NCBI GenBank assembly: GCA_903851465.1
Contig: CAINOI010000062.1
Location: 1 to 64,000, forward strand
Length of the DNA stretch: 64,000 nt
Source: an uncultured Bacteroidota bacterium
GTDB taxonomy: Bacteria; Bacteroidota; Bacteroidia; Chitinophagales; Chitinophagaceae
Reading direction: 5' to 3'
Part shown: positions 32,398-41,622 of the stretch, piece after piece
How the letters are laid out: each line of letters starts with the position of its first letter
How positions within the stretch are numbered: the first letter of the stretch is position 1
Notes under the pieces: model-generated
Databases searched by the model: none
The model's input: the letters and a program-made list of their open reading frames with translations, nothing else
Told to the model about the DNA's origin: nothing
Program-made: the position numbers and the translations under genes

Positions 32398-33081
32398 ATG
32401 GAAATTAATCCGATCAAAATACTCATTGCAGACGATGAACCAGATATCATCGAAATTATAAGCTTTCACTTAAATAAAGCAGGATATGAAGTTGAATCTG
32501 CTAAAGATGGAAGTGAAGCCATTGAGAAAGCAAAAGCATTTAATCCAGATTGTATCATTTTAGATGTGATGATGCCAAAGCGAAATGGATTTGAAGTATG
32601 TGAATATTTAAGAAGTAATAAACAATTTGACAAAACATTAATTGTATTATTAACTGCACTAAATGACGAAGCATCTCATATCAAAGGTTTAGAATTGGGG
32701 GGAGATGATTTTATCAATAAACCAATTAGTCCAAAAGTGCTTGTAAGCAGAATCAGTGCTTTGTTCAGAAGAATACAACCTGCTAACACTGAAACTAAGA
32801 CCTTAAATATCAAAGACCTTGTTATAGATTCAGAACAATACAAAACGGTGTTAAACGGCGTAGTACATGTATTGGCTAAAAAAGAATTTGAATTACTCTA
32901 CTTATTAGCAGCCCAACCTGGTCGGGTGTTTTTAAGAAATGAGATTTTATCTCAGGTTTGGGGGAACGATGTGATAGTTGGGGATAGAACCATTGATGTA
33001 CATATTAGAAAGATAAGGGTGAAATTAGGCATTGACTGTATTACAACTGTAAAAGGTGTAGGATACAAATTTGACTATTAG
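32398..33081 (+). CDS. Two-component response regulator, OmpR/PhoB family
   Basis: A 227-residue regulator. The receiver domain (about 7-125) has the acidic pair DDE (12-14), the phospho-acceptor D56 (CIILDVMMPK), T in LLTALND, and K in INKPISP. The C-terminal winged helix (about 135-225) has LAKKEFELLYLLA, VWGNDVIVGDRTIDVHIRKIR and TVKGVGYKF. It is followed after 94 bp by a sensor kinase that is its likely partner. The signal is unknown; in Bacteroidota this PhoB/PhoR-like arrangement is common, but no phosphate genes are near. Confidence 0.93.
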   Translation: MEINPIKILIADDEPDIIEIISFHLNKAGYEVESAKDGSEAIEKAKAFNPDCIILDVMMPKRNGFEVCEYLRSNKQFDKTLIVLLTALNDEASHIKGLELGGDDFINKPISPKVLVSRISALFRRIQPANTETKTLNIKDLVIDSEQYKTVLNGVVHVLAKKEFELLYLLAAQPGRVFLRNEILSQVWGNDVIVGDRTIDVHIRKIRVKLGIDCITTVKGVGYKFDY

Positions 33082-33139
33082 TCAGAACAGCTGACTCAAC
33101 TCATTCAACTGATTCAAAGGTGATTTAAAAAGATTTGAA

Positions 33140-33147
33140 TACCTTTG
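33140..33147 (+). promoter_or_regulatory. -7-like box upstream of the sensor kinase gene
   Basis: TACCTTTG matches TAnnTTTG and lies 28 nt before the kinase ATG. No clear TTTG is found 19 bp upstream, so the kinase may have its own weak promoter or be read from the regulator transcript. Confidence 0.35.
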
Positions 33148-33175
33148 TTTTACAGTTCTTCTGTTCAATTACAAC

Positions 33176-34216
33176 ATGTTTAAAAATAAAAACCTTTCGC
33201 CAAAGCAACTGGCCTTGCTTACTGCCTTATTGATGTCAAGCTTGATTGCGTTGAGTGTATTTGTATTGATTACAAATTGGAAATTACTGTTGGCCTATTT
33301 CATTGCTTGTTTTGTTGTCATTTACCTACTAGTCTACCAAATACTTGAATTTTTTATTTATAGAAAAATTAAACTTATTTATAAGTTGATCTCTTATACC
33401 AAGGCCAGTAAAAGAGAAGAAGCCTTTCAAAAATATTTATTGCCTCAAAAAGGCATTGACGAAGTAAGAGAAGATGTGGAGCATTGGGCTGCACAAAAAG
33501 CAGATGAAATTCAGCAATTGCAATCCAATGAGCAATTTAGAAAAGAATTTCTACAAAATCTTTCTCATGAAATTAAAACACCCATTTTTGCAATTCAAGG
33601 TTATTTAGAATTGTTAGCAGATGGTGCGGTTGAAGATCCAACACTTAGCAAAAAATTCATTGGTCAGGCCGAAGCGAATGTTCAACGGCTAGTTGGTCTT
33701 TTAAATGATGTTGACGTGATCACCAACTTGGAAATCAATAAGGAGCCTATTCTAAAACAGCATTTTATAATTCAGGATATTGTTGTAGAAGTTGCACAAA
33801 ATCTGAATGTCAAATTGTTGAAAAAAAACATTCAATTTCATTTTAAAAAAGGGAGCGAATTACCAATTGAAGTTTTTGCAGATAAAAATAAAATTTATCA
33901 AGTCTTAGTGAATGTCTTTTCCAATGCGGTTAAATATGGAAAAATTGATGGAGAAATTATTGCAAGTGTCTACCTATTGGACGATAAAAAAGTGTTGATT
34001 GAGATTAGCGACAATGGTATTGGCATAGAAGAATCTCATATCCCAAGATTGTTTGAGCGTTTTTACAGAACGGACGACGCAAGAAGCAGAGACATTGGTG
34101 GTTCTGGACTAGGCTTGGCAATTTGTAAACATATTATTGAAGCGCATGGTGAAAACATCCATGTAAGAAGTCAACAAAATGTAGGAACGACCGTTGGATT
34201 TACCTTGACTCAATAG
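33176..34216 (+). CDS. Sensor histidine kinase (PhoR-like, membrane-bound)
   Basis: A 346-residue kinase. Two adjacent membrane helices at about 13-32 and 37-60 leave almost no periplasmic loop, so sensing is probably within or close to the membrane. A short coiled linker follows, then the HisKA domain with the phospho-acceptor FLQNLSHEIKTP (H131). The HATPase_c domain has VLVNVFSNAVKYG (N box), ISDNGIGIEESH (G1), LFERFYRTDDARSRDIGGSGLGLAICK (F/G2 boxes). There is no PAS or HAMP domain of normal length. It is paired with the response regulator just upstream. Confidence 0.93.
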   Translation: MFKNKNLSPKQLALLTALLMSSLIALSVFVLITNWKLLLAYFIACFVVIYLLVYQILEFFIYRKIKLIYKLISYTKASKREEAFQKYLLPQKGIDEVREDVEHWAAQKADEIQQLQSNEQFRKEFLQNLSHEIKTPIFAIQGYLELLADGAVEDPTLSKKFIGQAEANVQRLVGLLNDVDVITNLEINKEPILKQHFIIQDIVVEVAQNLNVKLLKKNIQFHFKKGSELPIEVFADKNKIYQVLVNVFSNAVKYGKIDGEIIASVYLLDDKKVLIEISDNGIGIEESHIPRLFERFYRTDDARSRDIGGSGLGLAICKHIIEAHGENIHVRSQQNVGTTVGFTLTQ

Positions 34217-34271
34217 CATTTTGATTCTTTTTCCCTAATAATTTCGTTTCTTTGTATTCTAAAAATTTTTA

Positions 34272-35288
34272 ATGCAAACTATTCTAGTTACCGGTGGTTG
34301 TGGATTTATAGGCGCTCATACAATTGTTGATTTAATTGAAAATGGATTCAATGTCATCTCCGTCGATAATTTATCTAGAGCATCCGATACCTCTTTATTA
34401 GGTATCGAAAAAATAACTGGTAAAAAAATTACAAATTATAAAGTAGACCTAACTGATAAGGAAGCAACAGAAGCCGTTTTTATAGCTAACCCTGGCATTG
34501 TGGGTATCATTCATTTCGCAGCTTACAAAGCAGTTGGAGAATCTGTTGAAAACCCTTTAGATTATTACGAGAACAATATTAGCTCCCTCGTACATTTATT
34601 ACAGATGGCTGTTAAATACAACGCCCCACATTTTATCTTCTCTTCTTCTTGTACGGTGTATGGCAACCCAGATACCATTCCTGTAACAGAACATACACCA
34701 TTGCAGACGGCGGCTTCTCCATATGGCGCCACCAAGCAAATGGGAGAAATCATTGTGAAGGACGCAGCATTCGCACATCCATTATCTACCATCTTACTTA
34801 GGTACTTTAATCCAGTTGGTGCACATCCTTCTACTGCTATTGGAGAATTGCCTATCGGCCGACCACAAAACTTAGTGCCCGCTATTACGCAAACCGCTAT
34901 TGGTAAATTACCAAAGATGCAAGTACATGGCAATGATTACGATACCCGAGACGGATCTTGTATCAGAGACTATATCCATGTATGTGATATTGCACATGCG
35001 CATACACTTGCCATTCAATATTCCTTGAAAAACAATCAGTCGAATAGCTGCGAAATTTTTAATCTTGGAACTGGGAACGGCATTACAGTATTAGAGGCCA
35101 TCCATGCGTTTGAAAAAGTAAGTGGGGTGCCCTTAAACTATGAGATTGGACCTCGTAGAGCAGGAGATATTGTTTCTATTTATGCCAATAATGACCATGC
35201 AGTCAAACAATTAGGTTGGCATTGTAAATATGATTTGGAAGACATGATGCGCACTGCTTGGGAGTGGGAACAAAGCTTAGCGAATTAA
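34272..35288 (+). CDS. galE: UDP-glucose 4-epimerase
   Basis: A 338-residue extended short-chain dehydrogenase/reductase. The NAD-binding start is [12 protein letters not shown] (GxxGxxG). The catalytic set is S-S-S in FSSSCTVYG and YGATKQMGE (Y-x3-K). [26 protein letters not shown]-like [18 protein letters not shown] and NLGTGNG are GalE hallmarks. It interconverts UDP-glucose and UDP-galactose (possibly GlcNAc forms) for surface polysaccharides. Upstream, TTG then 23 bp then TTTCTTTG may be a promoter. The stop codon overlaps the convergent prfA stop by 4 nt. Confidence 0.95.
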   Translation: MQTILVTGGCGFIGAHTIVDLIENGFNVISVDNLSRASDTSLLGIEKITGKKITNYKVDLTDKEATEAVFIANPGIVGIIHFAAYKAVGESVENPLDYYENNISSLVHLLQMAVKYNAPHFIFSSSCTVYGNPDTIPVTEHTPLQTAASPYGATKQMGEIIVKDAAFAHPLSTILLRYFNPVGAHPSTAIGELPIGRPQNLVPAITQTAIGKLPKMQVHGNDYDTRDGSCIRDYIHVCDIAHAHTLAIQYSLKNNQSNSCEIFNLGTGNGITVLEAIHAFEKVSGVPLNYEIGPRRAGDIVSIYANNDHAVKQLGWHCKYDLEDMMRTAWEWEQSLAN

Positions 35289-36349
35289 TGCTGTACCAAC
35301 ATTTTTTCTGCATTCTCTGCCATTTGTAATGCTTCAATGAATTCTTCGATTTCTCCATTGACGACTGCATCCAAATTATAAGAAGTTACATTCACACGGT
35401 GGTCTGTAACCCTTCCCTGTGGCCAGTTATAGGTTCTAATCTTAGCACTTCTATCACCCGTGCTCACTAATGTTTTACGGTGTCTTGAAATTTCGTCTTC
35501 TTGTTTACGTACTTGTTCTTCAAATAATTTTGTACGCATCATACCCATTGCTTTTTCACGATTACCTAACTGTGAACGCTCTGTTTGACAAATAATCACT
35601 GTACCTGTTGGAATATGCGTCAACATCACTTTGGTCTCAACTTTATTTACATTCTGTCCACCCGCACCACCACTTCGTGCAGTTTCCATTTTCACATCTG
35701 CTGGATTCAATACAAAGTCTACTTCCTCTGCTTCTGGCATCACTGCCACTGTTGCAGCAGAAGTATGAACTCTACCTTGTGTTTCTGTACTCGGTACTCT
35801 TTGCACACGATGAACCCCACTTTCAAATTTCATGGTGCCATATACATCTTCCCCTGTTACTTCTAAAATGACTTCCTTGTAGCCACCTACAGATCCTTCA
35901 CTCTCACTTGCTACTGCAACTTTCCAGCCTTTTTTCTGACAATACCTTGTGTACATGGTCAATAAATCTCCTACAAATAAACTTGCTTCATCTCCACCTG
36001 TTCCAGCTCTTAATTCAATGATGGCATTCTTATCATCCTGCGGATCTTTTGGAATCAATAATTTAGTCAACTCTTTTTCTAATGCTTCTTTTTCTTCCTC
36101 TAGTGCAGGCATTTCCATTTTTGCCAATTCACGCATATCTGCATCATCTCCATTTAAAGACTCTTTTGCAAATTTATGTTCCGCCAACACCTTCACATAG
36201 CGCTCATAAGGAATAACAATCTTTTCTAAAGAACGGTATTCCTTGCTGAACTTACCAAATTCAGATTGGTTATTGATGATCTCTGGATTGGTCAAAGCCA
36301 CCCCAACCTGGTCGAATCTAGCTTTTATGGCTTCTAATTTATCTAACAT
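35285..36349 (-). CDS. prfA: Peptide chain release factor 1
   Basis: A 354-residue class I release factor for UAA/UAG. I start at ATG 36349 ([15 protein letters not shown]), the standard RF1 N-terminus; the track adds 14 residues without family support. The codon-recognition tripeptide PxT appears as PST (186-188, in [10 protein letters not shown]). The peptidyl-tRNA hydrolysis motif GGQ (230-232) is in [12 protein letters not shown]. The sequence [19 protein letters not shown] is diagnostic of RF1 over RF2. prmC, which methylates the GGQ glutamine, is not adjacent. A promoter is visible upstream. The gene is convergent with and overlaps galE by 4 nt. Confidence 0.96.
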   Translation of the reverse strand: MLDKLEAIKARFDQVGVALTNPEIINNQSEFGKFSKEYRSLEKIVIPYERYVKVLAEHKFAKESLNGDDADMRELAKMEMPALEEEKEALEKELTKLLIPKDPQDDKNAIIELRAGTGGDEASLFVGDLLTMYTRYCQKKGWKVAVASESEGSVGGYKEVILEVTGEDVYGTMKFESGVHRVQRVPSTETQGRVHTSAATVAVMPEAEEVDFVLNPADVKMETARSGGAGGQNVNKVETKVMLTHIPTGTVIICQTERSQLGNREKAMGMMRTKLFEEQVRKQEDEISRHRKTLVSTGDRSAKIRTYNWPQGRVTDHRVNVTSYNLDAVVNGEIEEFIEALQMAENAEKMLVQH

Positions 36350-36366
36350 AGTCGTTTTTCTGTGGG

Positions 36367-36397
36367 CAAAAATAGCTATTTTAGTTGTCAATTAAAA
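36367..36397 (-). promoter_or_regulatory. Bacteroidota-type promoter of prfA
   Basis: On the minus strand TTTT, 19 bp, then TATTTTTG (perfect TAnnTTTG), 17 nt before the ATG. The same spacing and -33 variant occur at icd. Confidence 0.5.
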
Positions 36398-36408
36398 GGA
36401 TCCCACCC

Positions 36409-37566
36409 ATGAAATACTTATCTGTCCTATTTTGCGCAATCAGCATCACAGGATTTAGCCAAAAAATTCACTATAAATCCATCTTAGTAGATACCCACAA
36501 TGACGCACCTACCGCATGTATCGAAAAGAAAGTAAGTTTTGACCAAGACTTGACCGGCATCAATCATTCCGATTTAAAAAGATTCAAGGAAGGCGGATTG
36601 GATTATCAGTTGTTTTCTATTTGGTGTGATGGTGAAAAAGTGAATCCATATGCTTGGGCCATGCGTGAAATGGATACGATAGATGCAGTGGCTGCTAGAA
36701 ATCCAGATAAAATGGTGGTGGCTAAAGATTGGAAGACAATTCAATCTGCTTTAAAAGCTGGAAAAATTGTCGCACAATATGGTGTAGAAGGTGGACACAT
36801 GATCGAAGACGATATCAATCGATTGGATACTTTTTATAACCGTGGTGTAAGGTATATGACATTGACTTGGAACAATTCACCATCATGGGCAAGTTCACAT
36901 GCAGACGAAAAAAGTTCAAAATACACAGGGCAAAAAGGACTCATTGATTTTGGAAAACAAATCATCCAAAGAATGAATCAATTAGGCATCATTGTAGATG
37001 TGTCTCATGTAGGAGAAAAAACTTTTTGGGATGCGATTAATACTACTACAAAACCTGTCATTGCATCTCATAGCAATGCCTATAATATTTGTCCTGTATC
37101 TAGAAATTTAAAAGACGAGCAAATTAAAGCTATAGGAAAAAATGGTGGTGTAATTTGTTTGAACTTTTTTTCTGGATTTGTGGATAGTAATTTCAGCAAA
37201 AAAGATATGGCATTTAGAAAAGCACATAGTGCAGAAATAGATTCCTTATTGGCTACAGGTATACAAAGAGAATACGCTTTCACAATGCTATCGGATAAAT
37301 ATAAAACAGAAAGCGAAGCTATTAAGCCAACGATTGAACAATTGATGCAACACTTTGATCATATTGTTAAATTGATTGGGATTAATCATGTGGGCATTGG
37401 ATCAGACTTTGATGGGATTAATTCAGCACCACAAGGCTTGAGCACTGTATTGGATTATCCTAATTTCACCAAAGCATTGATTGCTCGAGGTTATTCCAAT
37501 AAGGATATTAAAAAAGTATTGGGAGGGAATTTCCTTAGAGTCTACAGAATGAATAACCCTGATTAA
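36409..37566 (+). CDS. Secreted M19 membrane dipeptidase family protein
   Basis: A 385-residue exported zinc dipeptidase. I start at ATG 36409 (MKYLSVLFCAISITGFSQ), which gives a clean signal peptide and has AAAAGGA about 8 nt upstream; the track start is 8 codons earlier. Renal-dipeptidase motifs: VDTHNDAPT (HxD ligands), QYGVEGGHMIEDD (bridging Glu), MTLTWNN, IVDVSHVGEKTFWD, VIASHSNAYNICP, and HVGIGSDFDGI. It cleaves dipeptides, including D-amino-acid-containing ones in some members, so periplasmic peptide scavenging is likely. It is divergent from prfA. The PEBP gene follows 57 bp downstream on the same strand. Confidence 0.92.
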   Translation: MKYLSVLFCAISITGFSQKIHYKSILVDTHNDAPTACIEKKVSFDQDLTGINHSDLKRFKEGGLDYQLFSIWCDGEKVNPYAWAMREMDTIDAVAARNPDKMVVAKDWKTIQSALKAGKIVAQYGVEGGHMIEDDINRLDTFYNRGVRYMTLTWNNSPSWASSHADEKSSKYTGQKGLIDFGKQIIQRMNQLGIIVDVSHVGEKTFWDAINTTTKPVIASHSNAYNICPVSRNLKDEQIKAIGKNGGVICLNFFSGFVDSNFSKKDMAFRKAHSAEIDSLLATGIQREYAFTMLSDKYKTESEAIKPTIEQLMQHFDHIVKLIGINHVGIGSDFDGINSAPQGLSTVLDYPNFTKALIARGYSNKDIKKVLGGNFLRVYRMNNPD

Positions 37567-37623
37567 AATCTGTCGGGTTATTAAACTTCTTGATTAAAGC
37601 TTTGTCAAATAACAAAGACAAAT

Positions 37624-38199
37624 TTGAAAAATAATATTATACTATTATCCGCCTTTATGTTGTTTATTAGTTGTCAAAAAACAACTACTACAAATAGCAA
37701 CACAAGTGTTTCAAATATTGGAACAAGCCCAACTGTAGCTAACCAAATAAAATTCAGCGGAAATGGGTTTATTCATAATGGACTCTATCCTAAATTATAC
37801 ACATGCGATAGTTTAGGTGTTTCCCCTGGTTTGCAATGGTCTAATGCTCCAAGTACTACTACAAATTACGCCATTACGATGTATACTATACCTCCTACTG
37901 GAGATAAGCATGTATACCTAGTGCTTTATAATATTCCAGCTACAGCCATTTCCATACCTGACAATTCCAAATCGATTGGAATCTTCGGCATAAATACAGT
38001 GGATGGAAAAACGACCTATACCCCTCCTTGTTCTCAAGGACCAGGGGCAAAAATTTATGTTTTAACAGTATACGCATTAAATGCCCTACCCACTTTTTCA
38101 GTACCTTCTAACCAGGTTACCATGGCTATTTTACAAGCTAGTATGAAAAATAAGATTGTGGACAGTGCAGTCATGAGTGTCACTTATACAAGATCTTAA
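37624..38199 (+). CDS. PEBP (YbhB/YbcL) family lipoprotein
   Basis: A 191-residue lipoprotein starting with TTG. The reading frame upstream reaches a stop without an ATG, and the first internal ATG would destroy the signal peptide, so TTG is well supported. Signal KNNIILLSAFMLFISC has lipobox ISC (C17). A Thr/Asn/Ser linker (TTTTNSNTS) follows. The domain is phosphatidylethanolamine-binding protein type: GVSPGLQWSNAP, ITMYTIPP, KHVYLVLYNIPA, and YTPPCSQGPGAKIYVLTVYAL. Bacterial members have uncertain roles (ligand binding; Raf-kinase-inhibitor-like by name only). It is followed 2 bp later by the YHYH-domain gene; the pair should be co-translated and exported together. Confidence 0.87.
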   Translation: MKNNIILLSAFMLFISCQKTTTTNSNTSVSNIGTSPTVANQIKFSGNGFIHNGLYPKLYTCDSLGVSPGLQWSNAPSTTTNYAITMYTIPPTGDKHVYLVLYNIPATAISIPDNSKSIGIFGINTVDGKTTYTPPCSQGPGAKIYVLTVYALNALPTFSVPSNQVTMAILQASMKNKIVDSAVMSVTYTRS

Positions 38200-38201
38200 T
38201 T

Positions 38202-39605
38202 ATGAAAAATCTACACTACTTTTTTATTGCAACCTTGTTTTTATTAAGCACAAAAGCAATGGCCCACGAGGGCGGACATTATGCTAATGGTAAAGACATC
38301 GTTTTGAATACATGGAAGTTACAATCGGGCCAGTTGATTCAAGGCAATTTTTCATTTGCCAAAGATGATAAAATCTTTCTTGAACAAGAAGGTGGCCAGA
38401 TCAAGTCTATCTATATCAATGATCTAAGTGTTCAAGATCAAAAATTAGCAAGATTCAAGATTGCGCGATACGCACAATTAAATGATGCATATTTGAATAC
38501 AAGTCAGGATACAAGTTATCCTCTATCAAATTTTCTCCCATTATGCATCATCGGTTTATTATTATGGCTTGTTTACACATTCAATAAAGAACTGATTCAG
38601 ATTTATATTTTAAATTCAAAAATTGGGTCAGCAGCTTTTAGTGTGTGTTTTATTTTTTCCGTTTTAATTGCTTGTAGTAAATCAACCACTACTAATTCAA
38701 ATACGACGACGACTAACCCTATAGTGATTCCAATTACGGTGACCATCCCTAAAACTAGTTTTGGGTTTATGGATTCCGCATTTGCCGCATTTAAACCTAG
38801 TATTAGTACGAGCTGGGATGATACCTATTTTTATATTGCATCTACTGGAATACCTAATCACAATATGATGATTGGTATTACAAATTGGCAACAACAAGTA
38901 CCAATCACTCAACCATATAATGGAACAAATAGTTGGTCTATACCCTTACAACCAGCTTATGCAACCACTCCATTAAGTACTAAAACCAACTTAATGAAAG
39001 GGGCAGTTGCGGTGGCAGTGAATGGGATACCCATTTTTAATGCTTTAAATAATAGAGGAGAGGATTCTTATAAAATTGGGGAATTGGATAATTGGGGAGG
39101 GCATTGTGGAAAAGGGGATGATTATCATTATCATGCTGCACCTATGCATTTATCTACTTTAAATGGCCTCAAGCCTATCGCATTTGCAGTAGATGGTTTT
39201 CCGGTGTATGGATCAAAAGAACCTGATGGAGCGAGTATGATTGCCCTGGATACTTGTCATGGACATAATGGAACAAATGGCCTATATCATTATCATGGAA
39301 CAACGGATTACCCTTATGTAATTGGTGCTTTAAAAGGTAAGGTTACACTTGACCCAAATACAACTGCACCAGAAAATCAAGTGATACCACAAGCATTTAC
39401 AAAACCTGTTCGCCCAGCTACTAGTCCATTAAGCGGAGCAGCAATCACAGATTTTACAGCTGTAGGAACAAATGGTTACTTGCTAACTTACAAAAGAGGT
39501 GCTAAAAATGGATATATAAAGTATAGTTGGGATCTAAATAATAAATATACTTTTATCTTGACAGATACTTCAGGCAATGCTGTTACAAATACCTATCAGC
39601 GGTAA
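38202..39605 (+). CDS. YHYH-domain protein with N-terminal SHD1-like and membrane segments
   Basis: A 467-residue envelope protein of composite build. A signal peptide ends at AMA, and the mature end would be HEGGHY. Residues 35-85 (TWKLQSGQLIQG, IFLEQEGGQIKSIYINDLSVQDQKLA) resemble the SLA1-homology SHD1 fold. A membrane helix lies at about 108-127, and a second hydrophobic stretch at 140-158 ends in IAC (C158), exactly like a lipobox, followed by a Thr/Asn linker. The remainder is the YHYH domain with DDYHYHAAPMH (308-311), HGHNGTNGLYHYHG (362-365) and AVDGFPVYG. YHYH proteins have no assigned function; the histidine clusters suggest metal binding. The layout looks like the fusion of a membrane protein with a once-separate lipoprotein. 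Confidence 0.85.
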   Translation: MKNLHYFFIATLFLLSTKAMAHEGGHYANGKDIVLNTWKLQSGQLIQGNFSFAKDDKIFLEQEGGQIKSIYINDLSVQDQKLARFKIARYAQLNDAYLNTSQDTSYPLSNFLPLCIIGLLLWLVYTFNKELIQIYILNSKIGSAAFSVCFIFSVLIACSKSTTTNSNTTTTNPIVIPITVTIPKTSFGFMDSAFAAFKPSISTSWDDTYFYIASTGIPNHNMMIGITNWQQQVPITQPYNGTNSWSIPLQPAYATTPLSTKTNLMKGAVAVAVNGIPIFNALNNRGEDSYKIGELDNWGGHCGKGDDYHYHAAPMHLSTLNGLKPIAFAVDGFPVYGSKEPDGASMIALDTCHGHNGTNGLYHYHGTTDYPYVIGALKGKVTLDPNTTAPENQVIPQAFTKPVRPATSPLSGAAITDFTAVGTNGYLLTYKRGAKNGYIKYSWDLNNKYTFILTDTSGNAVTNTYQR

Positions 39606-39630
39606 GCCGAATGCTTTTAGATTTTTAAAA

Positions 39631-41622
39631 TTAGAACTTAAGTAGACGTTCCATCATTTCTTCTAAGCGGTCATTGGCCATGTATTGCTTTTCCAATGTT
39701 TTATTGAAAGGGATGGGTGTGTCTAAAGATGCGCAACGCATAATCGGTGCATCTAAATGTTGAAAGCAATGCTCTGCTACCCATGCACTAATCTCTCCAC
39801 CAATACCACCCGTTAAATTGTCTTCGTGCAAGAGCATCAATTTGCCTGTTGCTTTTACCGCCAATTCAATTGCAGTATAATCCAATGGTGACAAGGTTCT
39901 TAGATCTAGTATATAAATAGACTGATCCGCATGTGCTTGCTGATAGGCTTTAGCCCAAAGTACGCCCATACCATAGGTGATGATAGTGGCGTCTGTACCT
40001 GCTTGAACAATATGTGCTTTACCAATTTCAATTTGATACATGGCATCTGGAATTGCCTCCTCGATACTTCTGTACAAAGCTTTATGTTCAAAATATAAAA
40101 TAGGATTTGGTTCTGCTAGTGCAGCAATCAATAATCCTTTTGCATCTGTTGGATTAGATGGGTACACCACTTTCAATCCTGGCACATGTGTGAACCATGC
40201 TTCATTGGATTGCGAATGAAAAGGACCTGCGCCCACACCACCGCCTGTTGGCATACGCACTACCACGTCGGCATTTTGCCCCCAACGGTAATGCATCTTT
40301 GCTAAATTATTGACGATTTGATTAAAGGCGACGGTCACGAAATCTGCGAATTGCATTTCCACAACCGACTTCATGCCTTCCATGCTTAACCCTAGTGCAG
40401 CACCAACAATCGCACTTTCGCAAATAGGTGTATTTCTAATTCTTTGTTTTCCAAATTGATCTACAAATCCTTCTGTGATTTTAAACGCCCCACCATATTC
40501 AGCAATATCTTGACCCATGATGATCATCTCTGGATATTTTTCCATTGACTGTCTCAATGCATCACTGATTGCTTCTATAAATCTTTTATTCGTTTTTTGT
40601 GTTGACTCAACCAAACTAAAATCTGGAATGGTGCTTTCTGGAATCGGCGCAAATACATCCACTAATTCGTCAGCAATTGAAGGCTCAAAAGTTTCAGGCT
40701 CCATTGCTTTTCTCAGATCCGCTTCCATTTGTTCTTTGAATTGGTTACGGATATCTGCAACTTGCATTTCGGTAAGTACATTTTCTTGTACTAAAAATTG
40801 CTCGTAATTTTTGATTGGATCTTTCAAGGACCAGGTTTCCATCAAATGCTTTGGTACATATTTGACACCGCTTGCTTCCTCATGTCCACGCATTCTGAAT
40901 GTATCACATTCAATCAAATAAGGTTTCTGTTGATTAATACAATAATCGCGTACCCCTTTTACAGTTTGATATACTTCTAAAATATTATTACCATCAATAC
41001 GAATCCCTTCCATCCCGTAGCCCTTTGCACGGTCTACTAAATGATCACATTTATATTGCTCATTCGTTGGTGTACTCAAGCCATACCCATTGTTTTCAAT
41101 GATAAAAATAACCGGCAAATCCCAAACAGCAGCCACGTTCAAAGCTTCGTGAAAATCACCTTCGCTTGTTCCACCATCTCCAGTGAATGCCATGCTTGCT
41201 TTTAACTGACCTCTTTGTTGATAGGCTAATGCAACGCCATCCGCAATCGCTAATTGAGGCCCTAAATGAGAAATCATCCCACATACATGGTGTGCTTTAC
41301 TACCAAAATGAAAACTTCTTTCTCTTGCTTTGCTATAACTACTTCTGTCGCCTTGCCATTGCTTGAATAAATCTGTCAAAGGCATTTTGCGTGAAGTGAA
41401 TACCCCTAAATTTCGGTGCAAAGGCATAATCCATTCGGTTGGATCCATCGCTAATGTAGCGCCCACTGCAATTGCTTCTTGCCCAATACCACTAAACCAT
41501 TTGCTGATTTTTCCTTGCCTAAGTAAGACCAACATTTTCTCTTCAATCATTCTTGGCCATAAAATGGACTCGTATAAATGAATCAATTCCTCGTTACTTA
41601 GACTACCGCGTTTATATTCCAT
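39631..41622 (-). CDS. 2-oxoacid dehydrogenase E1, fused alpha and beta subunits
   Basis: A 663-residue thiamine-diphosphate enzyme in which E1 alpha (about 1-320) and E1 beta (about 335-663) are one chain. Alpha carries the TPP motif GDG (148-150) to NN (177-178) in ENNGYGLSTP. Beta has MGQDIAEYGGAFKITEGF, RIRNTPICESAIVGAALG, MPTGGGVGAGPFHSQSNEAW and the C-terminal LLHEDNLTGGIGGEISAW. Together with an E2 it decarboxylates pyruvate or branched-chain 2-oxoacids; the sequence alone does not fix the substrate. The lone E2 of the window is 23 kb away. The start codon overlaps the stop of the Bax-inhibitor-like gene by 1 nt (TAATG), so the two are translationally coupled. Confidence 0.92.
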   Translation of the reverse strand: MEYKRGSLSNEELIHLYESILWPRMIEEKMLVLLRQGKISKWFSGIGQEAIAVGATLAMDPTEWIMPLHRNLGVFTSRKMPLTDLFKQWQGDRSSYSKARERSFHFGSKAHHVCGMISHLGPQLAIADGVALAYQQRGQLKASMAFTGDGGTSEGDFHEALNVAAVWDLPVIFIIENNGYGLSTPTNEQYKCDHLVDRAKGYGMEGIRIDGNNILEVYQTVKGVRDYCINQQKPYLIECDTFRMRGHEEASGVKYVPKHLMETWSLKDPIKNYEQFLVQENVLTEMQVADIRNQFKEQMEADLRKAMEPETFEPSIADELVDVFAPIPESTIPDFSLVESTQKTNKRFIEAISDALRQSMEKYPEMIIMGQDIAEYGGAFKITEGFVDQFGKQRIRNTPICESAIVGAALGLSMEGMKSVVEMQFADFVTVAFNQIVNNLAKMHYRWGQNADVVVRMPTGGGVGAGPFHSQSNEAWFTHVPGLKVVYPSNPTDAKGLLIAALAEPNPILYFEHKALYRSIEEAIPDAMYQIEIGKAHIVQAGTDATIITYGMGVLWAKAYQQAHADQSIYILDLRTLSPLDYTAIELAVKATGKLMLLHEDNLTGGIGGEISAWVAEHCFQHLDAPIMRCASLDTPIPFNKTLEKQYMANDRLEEMMERLLKF

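Noticed and set aside
37552-37582. AATAACCC/GGGTTATT hairpin at the end of the dipeptidase gene
   Set aside because: The 8-bp stem has a long loop and no T tract; too weak to call as terminator, and the downstream PEBP gene may be co-transcribed.
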